A stretch of DNA of 58,915 bases from Bradyrhizobiaceae bacterium (lineage in GTDB: Bacteria; Pseudomonadota; Alphaproteobacteria; Rhizobiales; Xanthobacteraceae), in NCBI GenBank assembly GCA_003963435.1, contig RXJC01000340.1, forward strand, positions 1 through 58,915, given 5' to 3'. The notes under the pieces were generated by a model. That model was not told the origin of the DNA, ran no database searches, and saw only the letters and a list, made by a program, of their open reading frames with translations. Positions 51,444 to 58,915 of the stretch are shown one piece after another; within the stretch, counting starts at the first letter, position 1; each line of letters begins with the position of its first letter. A program made the translations under genes and the position numbers.

Positions 51444-51460
51444 ATGTATGTAACCTACAT
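51444..51460. promoter_or_regulatory. Inverted repeat ATGTA-N7-TACAT at the antitoxin start
   Basis: ATGTA (51444-51448) and TACAT (51456-51460) surround the start region of the following antitoxin gene. This is a likely self-regulatory site. An in-frame ATG lies inside each arm, so the exact start is ambiguous. Confidence 0.5.
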
Positions 51461-51764
51461 GACCCACATCAGCATCCGCGATCTCCAGAAAATCTCCGGC
51501 GAAGCCATTGGAGCCCTGCCGGGCCCGACGCCGGTGAAGTCGGGCGAGCGGACGGTGGGGCTGCTCATTCCGCTCAAGTCGACCGATCCGGATCGTCTTG
51601 CGGCGGTCCTGCGGCGCGCTGAGGCGTTGGGCAGGGGACGTGATGTGAAGGCGGACGATGCGGTGCTGGCTGGATTTGGCGAAGTCGATCCGGTCGATTG
51701 GTCGCCCGCAGCGGTGAAAGCCCTGACCGGCAAGCCTGGCAAGCGGCGCAAGCCGAAGCCGTGA
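51459..51764 (+). CDS. Antitoxin of a type II toxin-antitoxin pair (Phd/VapB-like)
   Basis: A 101-residue protein beginning MTHISIRDLQKISGEAIGAL, which resembles the Phd/YefM-type N-terminal DNA-binding strand-helix part. A basic, disordered tail (KPGKRRKPKP) follows. An ATG five codons earlier (51444) is also possible. The stop overlaps the GTG start of the PIN-domain gene, so the pair is translationally coupled. Confidence 0.7.
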   Translation: MTHISIRDLQKISGEAIGALPGPTPVKSGERTVGLLIPLKSTDPDRLAAVLRRAEALGRGRDVKADDAVLAGFGEVDPVDWSPAAVKALTGKPGKRRKPKP

Positions 51765-52201
51765 GAGCGCCGTCGCCAACCCTTGTCGTTGACGCGGCCA
51801 TCCTGATCGCCGCGGTGCGGGGCCGCAGCTCCGGCGCCATGCTTAGAGCGGCTGAAGGCGCTATCCTTGTCACGACGGACCGTGTGGTTCAGGAAGCACG
51901 CCGGCGGATCGAGCTGGGTTTGAAACAGCCGGAACTGCTCGCCGTGCTCGACGATCTCGCGGAATTGCTGACGGTTGTCCCCGTCGTCGCGCTGGAGCCC
52001 TTTCTCGGCCGTTGCGAAGAGGCCCTTCGCGATGCGGTGCCGAGCCGCAATGGGTCGTTACGCGATGCTCGCGTGCTGGCTTTGGCTTGGAGTGTGGATG
52101 CCGACGTCTGGACAACCGACCGCGACTTTGCGGGAACGGGAGTCGCGACGTGGTCGACGCCCAACCTCATGCGGGCACTTGCGGAAGCTGATCCGCAATA
52201 G
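51761..52201 (+). CDS. PIN-domain protein (VapC-like toxin)
   Basis: A 146-residue PIN protein starting at GTG 51761, overlapping the antitoxin stop (GTGA). Metal-site residues are in LVVDAAILIAAV, TDRVVQEARRRI, RDARVLALAW and WTTDRDFAG. It differs clearly from the PIN protein at 49831, so the two pairs are independent. This one is of the type with an internal ...SLRDARVLALA helix. Confidence 0.82.
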   Translation: MRAPSPTLVVDAAILIAAVRGRSSGAMLRAAEGAILVTTDRVVQEARRRIELGLKQPELLAVLDDLAELLTVVPVVALEPFLGRCEEALRDAVPSRNGSLRDARVLALAWSVDADVWTTDRDFAGTGVATWSTPNLMRALAEADPQ

Positions 52202-52303
52202 AAGCCTCCAGTTCATCGCGCAGCCCACCGGCGGAAACGCGGGATCTCCGCCGCGGCGCCCCGTGGTACGAGGCTGAGAGTATTTGTCCCGGAGCTACCC
52301 TTG

Positions 52304-53552
52304 ATGTCCGTCCCGCCCACCCAGCCAACTGCGTCCGAAGCCGACCCCGAAACCCTCGGCTGGATGCGCGGCTTCCCGCCATCTCCCGACCGCCTCATCA
52401 CCTTCCAGGACGGCTCCTTCCGCAACTTCCCCGAACTGCGCTGGGCCTGGTCCAACATCCGCCAGCTCGTGCCCACCGTGAACGTCTGGCGCGGCGCAGG
52501 GCCGGCATCGCCGCTGCCGCGCGCGGAGCAGGACATCGGCGCGGTCGCATCCACCACGATGGACGGGCGGCCGATGACCTTCGCCCAGATGCTGGAGGAG
52601 ACCTATGCCGACGGCATCGCGGTGCTGCATCGGGGCCAGCTGATCTACGAGCGCTATTTCGGCGCCTTGAAGCCGCACAAGCCTCATATCGGCATGTCCG
52701 TGACGAAGTCGTTCACCGGCGTGCTCGCCGGCATGCTGGCCGCCGAGGGCAGGATCGATCCGCAGGCGCCGGTCACGGACTATGTGCCGGAGCTGAAGGC
52801 GAGCGCGTTCGGCGATGCGCGCGTGCACGAGGTCATGGATATGACCACGGGGCTCGCCTACACCGAGGTCTATACCGACAAGAATTCGGACGTGTGGGGG
52901 CTCCGGCGCGCCAACGGCATGGCGCCGATCCCGCCGGACTATGACGGCCCGACCAACATCTTCGATTTCCTCATCGCGCAGAAGAAGCAGGGCGAGCACG
53001 GCAAGGTGTTTGCCTACAAGACCGTCAACACCGACGTGCTGGCGTGGATCTGCCGGCGCGTCAGCGGCCTCACGCTGGCGGAGCTCTTGTCCGAGCGGAT
53101 CTGGCAGCCGATGGGGGCGGAGGAGGACGCGCATTATCACGTCGACCGCATCGGCACCGAGAGCGGCGGCGGCGGTCTCTCCCACGACACTGCGCGATCT
53201 CGCGCGCTTCGGCGAGACCATGCGCAACCATGGCCGCTTCAACGGCCGCCAGATCGTGCCCTCGCAGGTGGTCGAGGACATCGCGCGCGGCGGCGATCCC
53301 GAAAAGTTCAAGCCGGCCGGCTACGCCACGCTGCCCGGCGCGTCCTACCGCAATCAATGGTGGGTCACGCACAACGCGCACGGCGCCTACATGGCGCGCG
53401 GCGTCTACGGCCAGGGCATCTATGTCGACCCCAAAGCCGAGATGGTGATCGCGCGCTACGCCTCGCATCCCATGGCCGGCAACGCCGCCAACGATCCCGT
53501 GACGCTGCCGGCCTACATGGCGCTGGCGAAGGCGCTGATGGCGGGCGGGTAG
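52304..53552 (+). pseudogene. Beta-lactamase-related serine hydrolase with a frameshift
   Basis: A class C beta-lactamase/penicillin-binding-type esterase or peptidase. SMSVTKSF-like SxxK (GMSVTKSFTG) and the YxN-type YKTVNTD are intact. Homology runs in one frame to GGGGLS near 53180, then continues from TLRDLARFGETMRN in the next frame to GNAANDPVTLPAYMALAKAL, ending at 53552. A single extra base around 53180-53188 explains it. The broken frame would end at 53644 in an arginine-rich nonsense tail. A sequencing error is possible; if real, the last third of the domain is lost. The intact product would be about 416 residues. GGAG at 52291 precedes ATG 52304. Confidence 0.85.
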
Positions 53553-53558
53553 GGCGGC

Positions 53559-55106
53559 TTACGCCGCCTCCCGCCAGCGCATCGGCAGCAGGCCGCCCTG
53601 CCGAAAACTGTCGAGAAAGCGGAAGCGCTCGGCGTGCGGATTAAGGCCGGCTTCGATCGTCGTGCCGATGATCTGCACGACGTCGCTGTCGTCGTAGGGG
53701 GGCCACGGCGGCAGGCCCGGTCCGTTCGGATCGCCATGCGCGGCGAAATTCACCCAATAGTCCATCATCATCCTCGATAAGGCGCGGTCCTCCTCCGCTG
53801 GCGGCGTCGTGCTGCCGATCACCTGCTGCGGCGTCAGAGTGCCGAACACGAAGGGGATCTCGGTGACGTGCGAGGCGATCGGCGTGTAGGGCGAGGTGTA
53901 GCGGAAGAGATAGCCGTAGGCCGGCGCCGACTGCGTTTGCCGATGCAGCCGCAGCCACTGCCAGCACTGCTCGCTGATCACGATGTCGCCTGTGAGCGCG
54001 GCGGCGGACGTCCTGGCTTCCGCGTCGGTCGCGGCGGGATAGAGTTTCTCGAAATCTTTCATCCGCTCCCGGCCGAACATCGCTTCGGCCGCGGCGAGAA
54101 AGGCACCCGCCGATGCGTGGGGCAGGGCCTGCGCCATGAACGGGAATTCCTCGGCGGCGTTCCAGCCCGCCAGCAGCGGGATGTGCATCTGCTCGCCGCG
54201 CAGGAAGCGCCGCGCCGGCACATCCGGCACAACATAGTGATCGATGCTCGGCGAGAACGCGCCGACGACGGGGCTGATCTCAAAGCTCCACGGCGCGGCT
54301 GCGTTCAACCGGTCCGCCGGCAGGTCGCGCAGCGCTGCGATCGACCCATCACCCTGTTCGCGCGCAAAGGCGAGACCGCGCGCACGGGCTTCGTCAAGGC
54401 TCTGCAGCGGTCCATGCCGGCCGTCCCAGAATGCGCCGCTCTGGCCGATCGCCTTGTGAAACAGCCCGTGCGCGTGTGGCGAAGCCATCAGGATGCCGAC
54501 GGCCATGGCGCCGGCGGATTCGCCGAACAGCGTGATGTTGTCAGGATCGCCGCCGAAGCCGGCGATGTTGGTCCTGACCCAGCGCAGCGCCGCCAACTGG
54601 TCCTGCAGGCCGTAATTGCCCGAGGGCGCGTCCGCATCGAGATCGGGATGCGCCAGAAAGCCGAACACGCCGAGGCGGTAGTTGAAGCTGACGAGGACGA
54701 CGCCCCTCGCGGCGAGCGCGGCGCCGTCGGTCGCGGGGTTGGCGGAGGAGCCGAACTGGAAGCCGCCGCCGTGGATCCACACCATCACGGGACGCTTCTC
54801 GTTGGCGTGGCGCGCCGCGGTCCAGACATTGAGATAAAGGCAATCCTCGGCGCGCGGTCCCGGCCGACGGTCGTTCTCGAGCGATGACAGACAGCCGGCG
54901 CCGAACACGAGCGCATCGCGCACGCCGGCCCAGCGCGCCGGTGGCTGCGGGGCGCGCCAGCGCAACGGCCCGAGCGGCGGCGCCGCGTAGGGAATGCCTT
55001 TGAAGGCCAGTACGCCGCTGGCGTCTCGCGCGGCGCCGCGCACGCGACCCGCTTGCGTGCGAACCTCGCGTCCGAGCTCGGCGTTCGAGGTCATCATGCC
55101 GTGCAT
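53559..55106 (-). CDS. Type-B carboxylesterase
   Basis: A 515-residue alpha/beta hydrolase of the carboxylesterase/cholinesterase family. EDCLYLNVW, the oxyanion loop WIHGGGFQFGS, and the nucleophile elbow FGESAGAMA are present. HGDPNGPGLPPWPPY near the C-terminus carries the expected catalytic His region. There is no signal peptide. The Met at 55106 (MHGMMTSN) has GGGAGAG eight bases upstream; the frame extends 32 codons further without a ribosome site. The gene is divergent from an AraC regulator that may control it. The substrate is a carboxylic ester of unknown kind. Confidence 0.92.
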   Translation of the reverse strand: MHGMMTSNAELGREVRTQAGRVRGAARDASGVLAFKGIPYAAPPLGPLRWRAPQPPARWAGVRDALVFGAGCLSSLENDRRPGPRAEDCLYLNVWTAARHANEKRPVMVWIHGGGFQFGSSANPATDGAALAARGVVLVSFNYRLGVFGFLAHPDLDADAPSGNYGLQDQLAALRWVRTNIAGFGGDPDNITLFGESAGAMAVGILMASPHAHGLFHKAIGQSGAFWDGRHGPLQSLDEARARGLAFAREQGDGSIAALRDLPADRLNAAAPWSFEISPVVGAFSPSIDHYVVPDVPARRFLRGEQMHIPLLAGWNAAEEFPFMAQALPHASAGAFLAAAEAMFGRERMKDFEKLYPAATDAEARTSAAALTGDIVISEQCWQWLRLHRQTQSAPAYGYLFRYTSPYTPIASHVTEIPFVFGTLTPQQVIGSTTPPAEEDRALSRMMMDYWVNFAAHGDPNGPGLPPWPPYDDSDVVQIIGTTIEAGLNPHAERFRFLDSFRQGGLLPMRWREAA

Positions 55107-55225
55107 CGCCATCTCTCCCGTGCGCGCCCAGCCGCTGGGCGGGCAAGGGCAGGTCGGCAATCTATGGACTCTGCGCATCGTTGAATTTAGATATTCGGCC
55201 AATCAATTACTAAATACCGTCAAGC

Positions 55226-56035
55226 ATGCGGCAGCCACTTAGCTTTCCCTGGTCAGACCTCGACGTCGACGATCGTTCCGCGCCCGTGATCGCGGTGCGC
55301 GTCGATGTCAGCGCGACGAAGGAGGAGGTGCCCGACCACACTCATCGCAAGGGACAAGTGGTGTTCGCCCTGGCCGGCGGGGTCACATGTCGCGTGCCCA
55401 CGGGCCTGTGGATGGTGCCGCCGCATTGCGCGGTGTGGATTCCGGGCGGCCTGCAGCACAGCAACCGGGCGACGAAAAATGCCCATCTGTTCTTCGTCTA
55501 CATCGAGCCCGATCTGATCGACCTGCCGGACCGGTGTTGCACGCTGTCGATCTCGCCGCTGCTGCGGGAAGTGATCGTCGAATTGTCGGCTGGGCCCGGC
55601 GGCGACGCGGCGAGGGGAAAGCTGCTGGCGAAGCTGCTGCTGCGTGAGCTGCCGCGCATGCCGGTTCAAGAGCTGCATCTGCCGCTGTCGTCCGAGCCGC
55701 GGCTCAAGCGGATCGCGACCGCACTGGCGAAGGATCCGTCCGATCGCAGCACGCTCGCGCAATGGGCCAAGCGCGTCGCGCTGAGCGAAAGCAGCCTGGC
55801 GCGTCTCGTGGTCAAGGAGACGGGCCTCAGTTTCGGACGCTGGCGCCAGCAATTGCACCTGATCGTTGCCTTGCGCGAGCTCACCTCGGGCGCCAGCGTG
55901 CAGCAGGTCTCGGCCGATCTCGGCTATGACTCGGTCGCGGCCTTCATCACCATGTTCAAGAAGGCGCTCGGCAAGCCGCCGGCGAAATATCTCGCCGGTG
56001 TGCTGCAGGACTCCCGGCGACGGGGCCGTGATTGA
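55226..56035 (+). CDS. AraC-family transcriptional regulator (cupin N-terminus)
   Basis: A 269-residue regulator. The N-terminal cupin (about 30-100) has DHTHRKGQVVFALAGGVT and WMVPPHCAVWIPGGLQH. The C-terminal AraC domain (about 160-260) has two HTH units, WAKRVALSESSLARLVVKETG and VQQVSADLGYDSVAAFITMFKKALGK (written in parts). The layout is that of the RclR/NimR-like short AraC proteins. It is divergent from the carboxylesterase gene and ends 96 bases before the AHA1-type gene, so either could be a target. Confidence 0.93.
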   Translation: MRQPLSFPWSDLDVDDRSAPVIAVRVDVSATKEEVPDHTHRKGQVVFALAGGVTCRVPTGLWMVPPHCAVWIPGGLQHSNRATKNAHLFFVYIEPDLIDLPDRCCTLSISPLLREVIVELSAGPGGDAARGKLLAKLLLRELPRMPVQELHLPLSSEPRLKRIATALAKDPSDRSTLAQWAKRVALSESSLARLVVKETGLSFGRWRQQLHLIVALRELTSGASVQQVSADLGYDSVAAFITMFKKALGKPPAKYLAGVLQDSRRRGRD

Positions 56036-56130
56036 GACGGCCCGCGGTTGCAGCGACGTCATAGAATATAAGAATTGACTTATATTAATCATGATTGATA
56101 TTAATCCTCGCAACAACGAGGAGAAGCGCC

Positions 56131-56793
56131 ATGCAGATCGACGTCGCCAGGGTGTTGGGGCTTGTCACGCGTTCGGTGACGAATTTCGAGAAGGACGGCA
56201 GACCCGCCAGCACTGTGACCCTGACGCGGCTCTACGACACCAGCGTCGACGATCTCTGGGACGCCGTGACCAGCAGGGAGCGCATCCCACGCTGGTTCGC
56301 GGCGGTTGAAGGAGATCTCCAGCTCGGAGGACGGTACCAGGTCAAAGGCAATGCGGGCGGCACCATCACGGCGTGCTCGCCGCCGACGCATTTTGCGGCG
56401 ACGTGGGAATTCGCCGGCGCGGTGAGCTGGATCGACGTCAAGCTGGCGGCCGAACGAAGCCAGGCGCGTTTGACGCTTGAGCACACCGCGATCATCGAGG
56501 ATCATTGGAATCAGTTCGGCCCGGGTGCGGTCGGGATCGGTTGGGACCTCGCGCTCGCGGGGCTGGAGCGATATGTTGCGACCGGCGCATCGGTCGACCA
56601 CGAGACGGCCGAGGCCTGGATGGGCTCGCTGGAGGGCAAGGACTTCATGAGCGGCAGCGGCGAGTTCTGGCGCGCGGCGCATGTCGCCAGCGGGGTCGAC
56701 CCTGCCGAGGCGAAGCAGCGCGCGGACCGCACCATCGCGTTCTATCGCGGCGAGATGCCGCCAGACGTGGCCCATCCCGGCACAGGAAGCTGA
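56131..56793 (+). CDS. SRPBCC/AHA1-domain protein
   Basis: A 220-residue protein with an AHSA1-type START-like fold: TLTRLYDTSVDDLWDAVTSRERIPRWF, then LGGRYQVKGNAGGTITAC and TLEHTA near residues 110-125. The C-terminal half adds helices (AEAWMGSLEGKDFM). In bacteria such genes usually pair with ArsR-type regulators, as here. The role is unknown and ligand binding is likely. GAGGAGAAGCGCC precedes ATG 56131. Its stop overlaps the ArsR start (TGATG). Confidence 0.9.
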   Translation: MQIDVARVLGLVTRSVTNFEKDGRPASTVTLTRLYDTSVDDLWDAVTSRERIPRWFAAVEGDLQLGGRYQVKGNAGGTITACSPPTHFAATWEFAGAVSWIDVKLAAERSQARLTLEHTAIIEDHWNQFGPGAVGIGWDLALAGLERYVATGASVDHETAEAWMGSLEGKDFMSGSGEFWRAAHVASGVDPAEAKQRADRTIAFYRGEMPPDVAHPGTGS

Positions 56794-57155
56794 TGCACGC
56801 CTTCGAAGTCCTCGCCGATCCCGTTCGCCGCCGCATCCTCGAGCTGCTGGCACGTGGCGAAATGACGTCCGGTGAGGTCGTCGAATTGATCGGCGCCGAG
56901 TTCGGGATCACCCAGGCGGCGGTCTCGCAGCATCTCAAGGTGTTGCGCGAGAGCGGCTTTGCCAACGTCCGGGCCGAGGCGCAAAGGCGCCTCTATTCCG
57001 TCGATGTCGCAGGCCTTCGCGCGGTGGATGCGTGGATCGACCAGTTCCGCAATTTCTGGGAGCCGAAGCTCGATGCGCTCGCGACCGAAATCGCGCGCGG
57101 CAAGCGCGAGCGTCGCAAGGCCCCGATCACCAGGCGGGGCGGGAAGAGGGCGTGA
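56793..57155 (+). CDS. ArsR-family transcriptional regulator
   Basis: A 120-residue winged-helix repressor. FEVLADPVRRRILELLARGEMTS leads into the HTH FGITQAAVSQHLKVLRESG and the wing RAEAQRRLYSVD. There is no metal-binding cysteine in the usual alpha3 position, so it probably senses something other than arsenite, like other partners of AHA1-type genes. It is coupled to the upstream gene by a one-base overlap. Confidence 0.93.
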   Translation: MHAFEVLADPVRRRILELLARGEMTSGEVVELIGAEFGITQAAVSQHLKVLRESGFANVRAEAQRRLYSVDVAGLRAVDAWIDQFRNFWEPKLDALATEIARGKRERRKAPITRRGGKRA

Positions 57156-57277
57156 CTGAGAAGCATAGGGGATTAGTCGCCGGCTGCGCGAAGCACAGTC
57201 GGGGGTAGACACCATTCCTCATCGCGTCGTGCGGCTCGATGGCTTTGCAAATCCCCTTCGAGCGGCGTTTCCAAGCT

Positions 57278-57514
57278 TCAAGCCCGGAGCCAGCGCTGAA
57301 GGTCGTCCGTCTTGGGCAGGCCACCGGCATGGACGACCTTTCCGTCGATGACGATGCCTGGGGTCGACATGACGCCGAATTTGGCGATCGCCTCGTAGTC
57401 GGTGATCTTCTCGACGGTTACGTCGACGCCGAGCTTCGCCGCTTCGGCCTTGATCATCTCTTCGGTCGTCTTGCAGCGGGTGCAGCCCGGGCCCAGCACT
57501 TTGACGTCTCTCAT
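57278..57514 (-). CDS. Small redox-active disulfide protein (thioredoxin fold)
   Basis: A 78-residue glutaredoxin/thioredoxin-like protein. The active site is GPGCTRCKTTEEM (CxxC), and the cis-proline region is VMSTPGIVIDG. ATG 57514 (MRDVKVLGPG) was chosen over an ATG 20 codons upstream because the family starts here. It lies 11 bases after the permease stop in the same unit. The pairing with DUF318-type permeases is common and suggests transfer of electrons or thiol-bound ligand to or from the permease. Confidence 0.92.
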   Translation of the reverse strand: MRDVKVLGPGCTRCKTTEEMIKAEAAKLGVDVTVEKITDYEAIAKFGVMSTPGIVIDGKVVHAGGLPKTDDLQRWLRA

Positions 57515-57525
57515 CGCGTGTCCTT

Positions 57526-58572
57526 TCACGAAAACAGGGCATTGAAGAGGAATCCGACCGCAAGGATTCCGCAAGCCACGACAGTGGCGAAAACCACGAT
57601 CAGCTTCAGGCTCAGCACCTTACGCAGGATGATCATTTCGGGAAGCGACAGCGCGATCACCGACATCATGAAGGCAAGCACGGTACCGAGCGCCATGCCT
57701 TTGCCCAGCAGGGCCTCGACCACCGGGATGATGCCTGCCGCATTGGAATACATGGGGATGCCGATGGCGACTGCCGCCGGCACGGACCACCATGCGTCGA
57801 CGCCCATGATCCGCGACAGCAACTCGGCAGGTACGTAGCCGTGGATGAAGGCCCCGGCTGCAATCCCGGCGATGATCCAGTACCAGACTTTTCCGACGAT
57901 CTCCTTGACGGCGTTCCAGCCGGCCTCGAACCGATCGACCCAACTCATTTGGTCGGGCTGGAGGTCGATGTCTCCCGCGCGGACATTGCGAACCCATTCC
58001 TCCAACCAGCCTTCGAGATGCAGGCGGCCGATAACCCAGCCCGAAACGACGGCGACGGCAAGTCCGAAGGCCAGATAGGTGAGGGCAACGTGCCATCCGA
58101 CAAGTGCGAACAGCAGTCCGAGTGCGACCTCGTTGATCATGGGAGCGGCAATGAGGAAGGAAAAGGTCACGCCCAGCGGGACACCTGCCGAGACGAAGCC
58201 GACGAACAGCGGCACTGCCGAGCACGAACAGAACGGCGTGAAGACGCCGAGGCCGGCCGCGGCAATGTTGCCCAGCCCTTCGCGCTTGCCCGCCAGCATC
58301 GCGCGCGTGTGCTCCGGCGAGAAGAAGGTTCGCACCACCCCCATGGCAAAAACCACCAGGACCAGCAGCATCAGGACCTTGGGCGTATCGTAGAGGAAAA
58401 ACTCGATCGAGGAGGCAAGTGCGCTGCCCTGAGGGATCGGCATTCGCGCAACCGCCGATCGCGAAAAATCCTCGAGTTGTCGGTAGATCGCGAACCATGC
58501 GATGACGGCAACCGCGATGCCGCCGATCCACACCACGGGAGAACGCCTGGACCCGAGTGCCTGGGTAGTCAT
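57526..58572 (-). CDS. CSC-motif permease (DUF318/ArsP-like)
   Basis: A 348-residue inner-membrane protein with about eight to ten hydrophobic spans. The conserved FTPFCSCSAVPLFVGFVSAGVPLG and the second-half YSNAAGIIPVVEALL are the family landmarks. Relatives export trivalent arsenicals or other soft metals and metalloids, or have unknown cargo. A long cytoplasmic loop (about 180-215) separates the two halves. ATG 58572 (MTTQALGS) is preferred; the frame runs 24 codons further. It forms a two-gene unit with the CxxC protein. The nearby ArsR gene lies on the other strand and is tied to the AHA1 gene instead. Confidence 0.88.
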   Translation of the reverse strand: MTTQALGSRRSPVVWIGGIAVAVIAWFAIYRQLEDFSRSAVARMPIPQGSALASSIEFFLYDTPKVLMLLVLVVFAMGVVRTFFSPEHTRAMLAGKREGLGNIAAAGLGVFTPFCSCSAVPLFVGFVSAGVPLGVTFSFLIAAPMINEVALGLLFALVGWHVALTYLAFGLAVAVVSGWVIGRLHLEGWLEEWVRNVRAGDIDLQPDQMSWVDRFEAGWNAVKEIVGKVWYWIIAGIAAGAFIHGYVPAELLSRIMGVDAWWSVPAAVAIGIPMYSNAAGIIPVVEALLGKGMALGTVLAFMMSVIALSLPEMIILRKVLSLKLIVVFATVVACGILAVGFLFNALFS

Positions 58573-58837
58573 GTCATGCGGCTCCGCGGCTGATCGAACA
58601 TGGCAGTCCGAATGGGGCCCGTCGCGTCGAGCCGCGTGCGGCAACCGCCGACGCCTCCTTAATTACGCGGGCAGGCCATGGAAAACGATTAGGCGCCCGT
58701 CGGCACGCGTGCATTGACCTTCGTCAATTCACCGGTCCCCAGGTCGGGCGTCCTCCCAGGTCAGCGGCGGGATGTACGACCGGCGCGGTCAGCCCGCTCC
58801 CTGGCGATCACAAGGCCCGGAACGCCGCAAGCAATGC

Positions 58838-58915
58838 CTACGCGTTCCGCATCATCTTCTCATATTTCTTCACCAGCCGCTCCCGCTTCAGCCGCGACAG
58901 CCGCTGGATCCAGAA
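58838..58915 (-). CDS. C-terminal end of an unidentified gene (5' part outside window)
   Basis: On the minus strand 25 codons enter from the right edge and end at TAG. They encode a highly basic tail (WIQRLSRLKRERLVKKYEKM then MRNA). The composition suggests a helical nucleic-acid or membrane-surface binding end. No family can be named. The frame call rests only on codon use and the sensible composition. Confidence 0.4.
   Translation of the reverse strand, partial: FWIQRLSRLKRERLVKKYEKMMRNA

Noticed and set aside
57278..58572. Assignment of the permease and CxxC protein to an arsenic-resistance operon under the nearby ArsR protein
   Set aside because: The ArsR gene is on the opposite strand, overlaps the AHA1-type gene and lacks the usual metal-binding cysteines, so it is not evidence for arsenic.
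1..58915. Search for CRISPR arrays, tRNA or rRNA genes, insertion sequences, integrases and phage genes
   Set aside because: No regularly spaced repeats, cloverleaf or rRNA-like segments were recognised by eye. No translated frame showed transposase, tyrosine or serine recombinase motifs.

Overview
The window looks like the chromosome of a GC-rich alphaproteobacterium of the Bradyrhizobium type. This rests on the character of guaA, the cold-shock gene and the RsmB/NOP-type methyltransferase, on abundant high-GC codon use, and on three kinds of dispersed palindromic repeats between the first genes. No tRNA, rRNA, CRISPR, transposase or integrase gene was seen.

Layout. (1) Positions 1-5077 are core chromosome: the end of a MAPEG-type membrane protein, an rRNA methyltransferase, cspA with its terminator, two small accessory genes and guaA (GMP synthase). 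(2) The last 16 bases of guaA recur at 49268-49283, and 15 of them at 23552-23566. These repeats bracket two tandem segments that I read as genomic islands in the guaA 3' end. The ~257 bases before the second and third repeats are homologous to each other (conserved right arms). A decayed second copy of the guaA 3' end lies at about 50776-50897.

(3) Island A (5.1-23.6 kb) is one catabolic unit. It encodes a GntR/FCD and a MarR regulator, two orphan LivK-type binding proteins, a single and a fused double acyl-CoA dehydrogenase, an enoyl-CoA hydratase, two CaiB/BaiF CoA transferases, a Zn alcohol dehydrogenase, a P450, a Rieske oxygenase with a phthalate-dioxygenase-type reductase, and a thiolase-like protein paired with a DUF35 zinc-ribbon protein. 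Together they suggest oxidation and CoA-dependent side-chain removal of an unidentified aromatic or alicyclic acid, possibly ending in a retro-aldol step.

(4) Island B (23.6-49.3 kb) holds three transport/catabolism modules. B1 has a NitT/TauT-type ABC importer divergent from a mandelate-racemase-type enzyme, a GMC oxidoreductase and a GntR regulator. B2 is an eight-gene tight operon: sugar-type ABC importer, GntR regulator, cytoplasmic sulfatase, its formylglycine-generating enzyme and a ClC anion channel. B3 has a LacI regulator, an SDR, a sugar-type ABC importer, a Zn dehydrogenase, a kinase very like E. coli sulfofructose kinase YihV and a LacD/YihT-type aldolase. The island has a possible sulfur-carbohydrate theme.

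(5) Positions 49.3-58.9 kb are a mixed region: a small secreted protein, two VapBC-like toxin-antitoxin pairs, an SMI1/KNR4 protein, a frameshifted serine hydrolase, a type-B carboxylesterase with a divergent AraC regulator, an AHA1/ArsR pair, and a redox-disulfide protein with a CSC-motif permease.
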